Assembly (NCBI GenBank): GCA_916700875.1
Contig: CAKAKS010000066.1
Span: 20,513,490 to 20,577,489 of the forward strand
Source: Sebastes aleutianus
Taxonomy: Eukaryota; Chordata; Actinopteri; Perciformes; Sebastidae
Reading direction: 5' to 3'
DNA length: 64,000 bases
Positions 58,839 through 64,000 of the stretch are shown here, in pieces. The position numbers and the translations under genes were made by a program. Position 1 is the stretch's first letter. Each line of letters starts with the position of its first letter. A model generated the notes under the pieces. It worked only from the letters and a program-made list of their open reading frames with translations. It did no database searches and had not been told where the DNA came from.

Positions 58839-61800
58839 ATGACCAGCAGTCCACCTAGTCCTTCTCCATCCCGATGGTTCAAAACGCTGCGAAGGTAACG
58901 TGAAATATTCACTTTAATGTACTTTTTTTAATATGAATGTTTCATGCTGTCAGTTGAAGAGATAGGCCTACCTCTACCTCTAGGCCTATATGAAGCCTTG
59001 GAGTGAGGCTGGGTTAAAGATCTTTAGACTCCAGCTTTAGTGTATGTGCATCACCTGATTGGCTGGACTTTAGGATTTCCACTATCCTCCCTGCCTGCCA
59101 GTGGGGCTTTCACTGCATTGTGCATTGGCTTAACTGCACACTAACTCCATTCAGACAAAGTCCAGCAGCAGTGGAGACTGGAATAAACATGAGTGGGAAA
59201 TTAAAGGCGTGCTATGCTTGTCAGAGGAATGGCCGGTTAACATGCAGAAGGTATATCTATAGTGATAAACTGTGGATGTGAGGATGTGTTTTATTGCCCT
59301 GTGGTGTCTAAATGAGTGGCTGCTGTTTCAGGACCAGGCTGGGGGAGCCCTGTCTGAAGACATACCCTCTGGAGTGTGTGGATCTGCTGAAGAGGGCGCG
59401 GGTCGCCTTCCAAGCTGGTCGCACCCTGAAGGAGGGCTTCAGACTATCTCAGCTGGAGGCGCTGGTGCGGATGCTGGAGGAACATGAGTGTGACTTTGTG
59501 GATGCTCTTGGAAGGGACCTTCATAAGGTGAGGGGTGAGGCAGTCACCTACAGCAGCTGTGTTTGTAAAAAAAACACCAGACTATGACAATGAGAATTGA
59601 CATAATGTTCCAATTAGTAATGTCTGTATTTTTTTTTAACCAGCCAAGGTTTGAGACAGTTGTGTCAGAGTTGATTCTCATCAAGAATGAGGCACTTCAT
59701 GCCATCATCAACCTTAAGAAGTGGATGCAGCCGCAGCATGTGGAAAGAAACCTGGTGAGACTGTTGCTCCCTTTTCCCCCCAATAACATCTTATTAATAT
59801 TATTGGGATTATTCACGAATTAGCCCACACAACCTTTTTGGAGAGAACATTCCGTCTCGCTGCCACAAAGAAAAGTATTGTGCCGGCCTCGCCAAAGCAG
59901 ATTAAAACTTAAGTTTCCTTGCCCTTTCTGTAAGTCAACATGTGCACTGGTAAACTTTCACTCATGAGAGTTCTGTTAACCTAATATTGAGCTTGTCTGA
60001 TTATTGTAGTCCACCACGTTGGACGAGTGTCTGATGGTCAGTGAGCCGCTCGGGGTGGTGTTCATAATGGGGACCTGGTGCAGTCCTGTCCAGACGTGTC
60101 TGGTGCCGCTGGTTGGGGCCATCGCAGCAGGTGCACACACTCAAAGACACTCATTTAATCAGTGTGATTCTAGTTGTCCTCACACAGGTTTACTGATGAT
60201 ACTTTATTAATTTGTGTAGGAAACTGTGCAATCATCGGCCCCTCTGAGTGCACCTCTCACACAGCAGAGCTCCTTCATCGTCTCGTCCCCTTCTACTTGG
60301 ACAATGTGAGTAATTACACAGCAGGGAGGACAGCAAACCTTTTTTTGTCCTGAAGCAAAGGGTGACTTTTTGTGGGTCTTTTTGCTCCGATATGGCCTGG
60401 TTGACTAAATGCTTAGTATATACTTTGATGGAATAGGTAGCCCTAGATTTTTATTCCACTCATTTGAGTCTAATGACTCGTTTGTGTGAATCCACTTTGA
60501 GTACAGCTTTTGGTCTGTGTGCTTTTAAAGAGGGCATTCATTCACAGACTCAAATGAGCAGTTTTAATGGGTTTTAATGAGACTTTAAAGAGGTTAGATG
60601 TGGAGTATGGAAACAAAAGTTGACTCTCAAACTATGATTCTGGGTTATCACATAGTGTACTCTGTATATTGATTGGCAGGAAGGACCTATAATGCAACAG
60701 TAAGAATGTAATAATCTGATATAAACTTCTCGTTCTCCTCAAGGAATGCTTCCATGGGATTCTTGCAGGCACGAGTGACTTGCCTGAAGTTGTGGAACTT
60801 AAATTTGACCACGTCTTCTTTACAGGTAAAGCTAGCTATAAAATTGTTTCGTGATTATATAGTGATAAGTTATTAAGGATGTCTGTCAAACCCTATAGGT
60901 AGCAGGGAGGAGGGAAGCAGAATTGCTCAAGCTGCAGCTCGCACACTCACGCCCGTCACCCTGATTTTGGGTAGCAAGAACCCGTGTTATGTGGACCAAA
61001 ACTGTGACATCATCACCACCGCGCAGCGCATCGCCTGGGCCCGTTTCCACAATGCCGGACAGAGCTTGGTGGCTCCTGACTACATCCTGTGCCACACGGA
61101 CGTCCAAACACGGCTTGTGCAGGCCCTGAAGTGCATCCTGATGCAGTTCTACGGCTCTGACCCCAGAGAGTCACGCAGCTACGGCCGCATGGTCAATCTA
61201 GAGATCTTCAACCGTACGAGAGACATGCTGTGGAGATCTGGCAAGGTGGCTGTCGGTGGGCAAGTGATAGAAGCAGAGAAATATATCGGTAAGCATCCTC
61301 TGAAACAAAGCAAACTGTCATATGCATTACATTTAACATGTTGTTAACTTGTTTTTTTTCTGTCTGAAGCCCCAACGATTTTGACAGAGGTAGCAGAATC
61401 AGATCCCATCATGCAACAGGACGTTTTTGGCCCAGTTCTTCCTGTTCTGACTGTAAACGACATGGATGAAGCAATTGCCTTCATTAATAAGCAAGGCAAA
61501 CCCCTCTGTGTGTACGCATATTCCAGCAACAGCAAGGTACGTGACAGATTCAAGTTAAGACATTCATTGTACGAGCCTGGTGCAGCTGATGTGTATTCTG
61601 ATCACGGGCTGGCCTTTCTGACAATGCAGGTCATCTCGAGGCTAATGAGTGAGACCTCTAGTGGAAGCTTTTGCTCCAATGACGGCGTCCTGCAGACTCT
61701 GATGGTGGCCCTGCCTTTCGGTGGAGTTGGTAAGTCAGTGGCAGCAGCAGAGTACAAATTATGCCAAACATAGTGGTGGAATAAAATTACCCATATCAAC

Positions 61801-62022
61801 TCTCCCATCACTTTTTTGACAGGTGCCAGTGGAATGGGTTCCTACCACGGCCGCTACAGCTTTGACACTTTCTCTCACAGGAAATCATGCCTGCTAAGAG
61901 GCACACGGTTTGAGTGTGTAACCTATCTGCGTTATCCGCCCTACGAGGACCGCAATCTGTCTCTAATGACATGGGCCAGTACCCTGTCCCAGAAGAGCCA
62001 GGGCTGGTGCCAGATCCTGTGA
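58839..62022 (+). CDS. ALDH3B-like aldehyde dehydrogenase family protein, predicted catalytically dead
   Basis: Ten exons: 58839-58894, 59332-59527, 59644-59754, 60010-60130, 60220-60305, 60744-60825, 60899-61288, 61370-61536, 61630-61729, 61823-62022; 502 aa. The fold is clearly ALDH3: EPLGVVFIMGTW, LTPVTLILGSKNPCYVD, APDYILC, VFGPVLP, LPFGGVGASGMGSYHG and FDTFSHR. The C-terminal RYPPYEDRN with terminal CQIL is ALDH3B-like; CQIL is a CaaX box predicting geranylgeranylation. Active ALDH3 enzymes oxidise fatty aldehydes with NAD(P). Here the oxyanion Asn is Cys145 (GTWCSP), the cofactor Lys is Gly168 (IIGPSE), the general base Glu is Ile240 (LILGSK) and the nucleophilic Cys is Leu274 (GQSLVAP). 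Spacing between these sites equals that in ALDH3A1, so the alignment is secure. No stop, frameshift or bad splice site is seen. The ATG is the first after an in-frame TGA at 58821. Confidence 0.9.
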
Positions 62023-62416
62023 TTGTGTGGGAGGGTGATAACCGAGCCATGCTGGAAGAAAGCCGAATGCCCCCTAAGTCAGCAACAGTCCTGACATGCA
62101 AATGTTTTGTTAGTGTATTAAAAATAGATGAGGACAAAACCTACTGGGGTGCAGCTGCATCTAACAGAGGAAGAGCAATATACATAGCAGCTGTTCAGTC
62201 TCTGGGTGATGATAATTATAAAATCAACAAGAAAAAGAGATGCTTGCCAGTATTTAAAGTTTATCTGCTGCAGTGCCATAACTGTACACCAACTCAACTA
62301 AATGTATGTGATGGATGAAACATTACCTGTGCAAAATTAAATAACCAAGAGGTATATTTATTGGCTGAATTGTTTATTTTTTTTATATAAGAAAACAATA
62401 TTGGACATCATTCATA

Positions 62417-62422
62417 TTTATT
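62417..62422 (-). terminator. MMAB: Candidate poly(A) signal of MMAB
   Basis: TTTATT on the plus strand is AATAAA on the minus strand, about 95 bp after the MMAB stop. Another lies near 62356. Confidence 0.5.
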
Positions 62423-62435
62423 GATATATAATAAC

Positions 62436-62441
62436 AATAAA
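62436..62441 (+). terminator. Candidate poly(A) signal of the ALDH3 gene
   Basis: AATAAA about 410 bp after the ALDH3 stop and slightly past the MMAB signal, so mature 3' ends of the two genes would overlap by some tens of bases. Confidence 0.5.
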
Positions 62442-62515
62442 AGTGAAATCTCTGCAACACCAACCATCCCCAAAGACAAATTGGGCCTGTGCCTTTAGCT
62501 CATGTGAGAATCTAG

Positions 62516-63781
62516 TCATTCAGGTCTTTTGTAGATTTTCTCCTCGTTGCCATCTTTCATAGCTGCATATCTGGCCGCGGTGAACAGGTAGTCACTCAAT
62601 CTGAGAGAAAATATTGGGACATTTATCAGATGTGTAAAAGAATAAACTATGTTCTCATATAAATTTTAAAGCACTGGACTGACCTGTTCAAAAACTTGGC
62701 AACATCTGGATCTGCCTCGCCTGACCGAACAATTGGAGCAACACTATAACAAGAACAAAGATCTATCAGAGCCCACTGAGCCGGAAAAGCAAGACAAAGG
62801 GGGTCATTTTACATCATTCAAGGCAAAGAACATGCTGCAACTCTGACCTGCGTTCTGCTCTGCGACACACTGTACGAGCCAAGTGCAAAGCTGCGCTGCC
62901 CTTCCCTCCAGACTGTGACACACAAAGCACAAGTATCAGTGCAAGAGGAAAACTTGGACTCTCATAAGAACGAAGTGTCTCACACATGAACAAAAGGGCT
63001 TACAGGTAAAATGAAGTTGGTCAGCGGAGGGAGTTCTTCTGTGAATTCATCAATCCAGGTCTCCAGGTCTGCAATTGGCTGAGCAGTAAATTTTGTTCTC
63101 TCTGGCAAAAGCAGAACAGAAATAATCAATCCAAAAGATCCTCAAGCACACAAGGGGCAATATTTTACTGCATTAGACCAGGCAGCAAGTTCATACTTAT
63201 GTGACTATCTCTTGCAGATGATCGAGGGGTGGCAATATTGGAGCCCACGTCTTGTAAAATGCACTGTATCTACAAAGAAAAAAAAAGAAAAAATACTGTC
63301 AGAAATCTTATATCTGGCTGATGTACAATGTCTGCAATGAAGGAAGTTAATAAACACAACATGAAAATCAAACCTTGTCCAGCTGATATGTGAATGTGTG
63401 ACCTTTGTCGAGGCAAAATTCCCTGGCCAAGCTGTAATGTACAATTCAACACGGTCACTTCAGGTGAGGCAGATTATGGAACAAGTTTTAAAGTGAACTG
63501 TGACAGGTGAAAAGTAGAAATGTTACCCTATAGCTGATGCCAGCTCATCTGTATTCCCCAAGGCTTCAAAAATATGATCTTCCTTTGGCCTCCTTTCTCC
63601 TGTAAATGTGCTTGAGAAACCTTTTAGGAGGCACAGCAAAAATGGAGTCAATTTTTGTAATAAATACTTATGGTAACAGTGCTGTAACGTGCTTTGTTTT
63701 GCTAGTTAAGTTGAAAAACAACCTTTGTCTCCAGTTTTGGTGTATATTTTGGGTACCCTGATGTCTCCTTCAGTGGCATAA
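62516..63781 (-). CDS. MMAB: Corrinoid (cobalamin) adenosyltransferase, mitochondrial (partial, 5' end outside window)
   Basis: Minus-strand exons 63723-63781, 63527-63620, 63374-63431, 63197-63269, 63004-63101, 62848-62912, 62684-62743, 62516-62600 (stop 62516-62518) give the last 196 residues. The ATP-binding N-terminal motif [20 protein letters not shown] is present. So is the segment LARTVCRRAER, which keeps the Arg and Glu positions known from human disease variants (R186, R190, R191, E193 by alignment). The tail LSDYLFTAARYAAMKDGNEEK is typical. The enzyme transfers the adenosyl group of ATP to cob(I)alamin for methylmalonyl-CoA mutase. The mitochondrial targeting exon must lie right of the window. 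It converges on the ALDH3 gene. Confidence 0.94.
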
Positions 63782-63884
63782 CTGTAGGAAACCGGAAGAC
63801 AGGAAGATACAAGAGAAGGATTTTGATGCAATTATTCTTTGACATATTTGATACCAACACATGACTATTAATGCATGTAAGATA

Positions 63885-63965
63885 AGATAAGATATTCCTT
63901 TATTAGTCCAGCAGTGGGGAAATTTGCAGTGTACAGCAGCAAAGGGGATTGTGCAAAAAACAAGA
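63885..63965 (-). repeat. LINE-tail-like fragment in MMAB intron
   Basis: AGATAAGATATTCCTTTATT, then AGTCCAGCAGTGGGGAAATTTG, is a 3' tail sequence recognised from fish LINEs, probably in minus orientation. The rest of 63785-64000 is intron with nothing else seen. Confidence 0.5.
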
Positions 63966-64000
63966 TGCATCAGCTGACACAGTAAACGAGCTAAACAAAG

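Noticed and set aside
58610..58912. Frames with VQVEVQVE and LNLYLNLH repeats on opposite strands
   Set aside because: Both are translations of the 12-bp array before the ALDH3 ATG.
60899..61288. Loss of ALDH3 catalytic residues as sequencing error
   Set aside because: Four separate substitutions at exactly the conserved columns, each needing one or more base changes, in an otherwise clean frame are not explained by random error.

Overview
This window is nuclear DNA of a teleost fish, most likely an acanthomorph (spiny-rayed) species. Every protein-coding gene is split into many short exons with GT/AG borders, introns and intergenic DNA are crowded with fish-type MITEs, hAT elements and LINE tails, and the gene order ACACB-FOXN4-MYO1H-KCTD10-UBE3B-MMAB matches the block known from human chromosome 12q24. 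All exon borders below were joined by hand. Reading frame and phase close across every junction, and the FOXN4, MYO1H, KCTD10 and UBE3B products come out at or very near the human lengths (516, 1024, 313 and 1068 aa).

Layout: 725-4512 (+) is the 3' part of acetyl-CoA carboxylase beta (carboxyltransferase region). 6209-11146 (-) is the transcription factor FOXN4, with a noncoding 5' exon near 11732. About 11.9-27.4 kb is intergenic and rich in repeats, with a few non-repetitive patches that could be enhancers. 27456-37766 (+) is the class I myosin MYO1H in 31 coding exons. 39703-44598 (-) is the BTB ubiquitin-ligase adaptor KCTD10, head-to-head with UBE3B (48089-55154, +), a HECT E3 ligase. 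58839-62022 (+) is an ALDH3B-like aldehyde dehydrogenase family gene. 62516-63781 (-) is the 3' part of MMAB (cobalamin adenosyltransferase), which runs off the right edge.

The most striking observation is the ALDH3 gene. It has an intact 502-codon reading frame over 10 exons and ends in a CaaX box, but four of the family's signature catalytic and cofactor residues are replaced (oxyanion Asn to Cys145, cofactor Lys to Gly168, general-base Glu to Ile240, nucleophile Cys to Leu274). It looks like a membrane-anchored pseudoenzyme kept as a protein. It also sits between UBE3B and MMAB, where the human block has no ALDH3 gene.

Other notable structure: an inverted, intron-containing partial copy of MMAB at 45.3-45.8 kb; at least four, probably five, MITEs flanked by TTAA with AGG-type ends; transposons nested inside transposons with intact 8-bp target duplications (29741-30406 and 23065-23408); a LINE fragment reaching to the splice acceptor of the first UBE3B coding exon; a 28-C homopolymer serving as the polypyrimidine tract of a MYO1H exon; and a triplicated 0.53-kb unit in KCTD10 intron 1. 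The three convergent gene pairs have closely spaced or overlapping candidate poly(A) signals.
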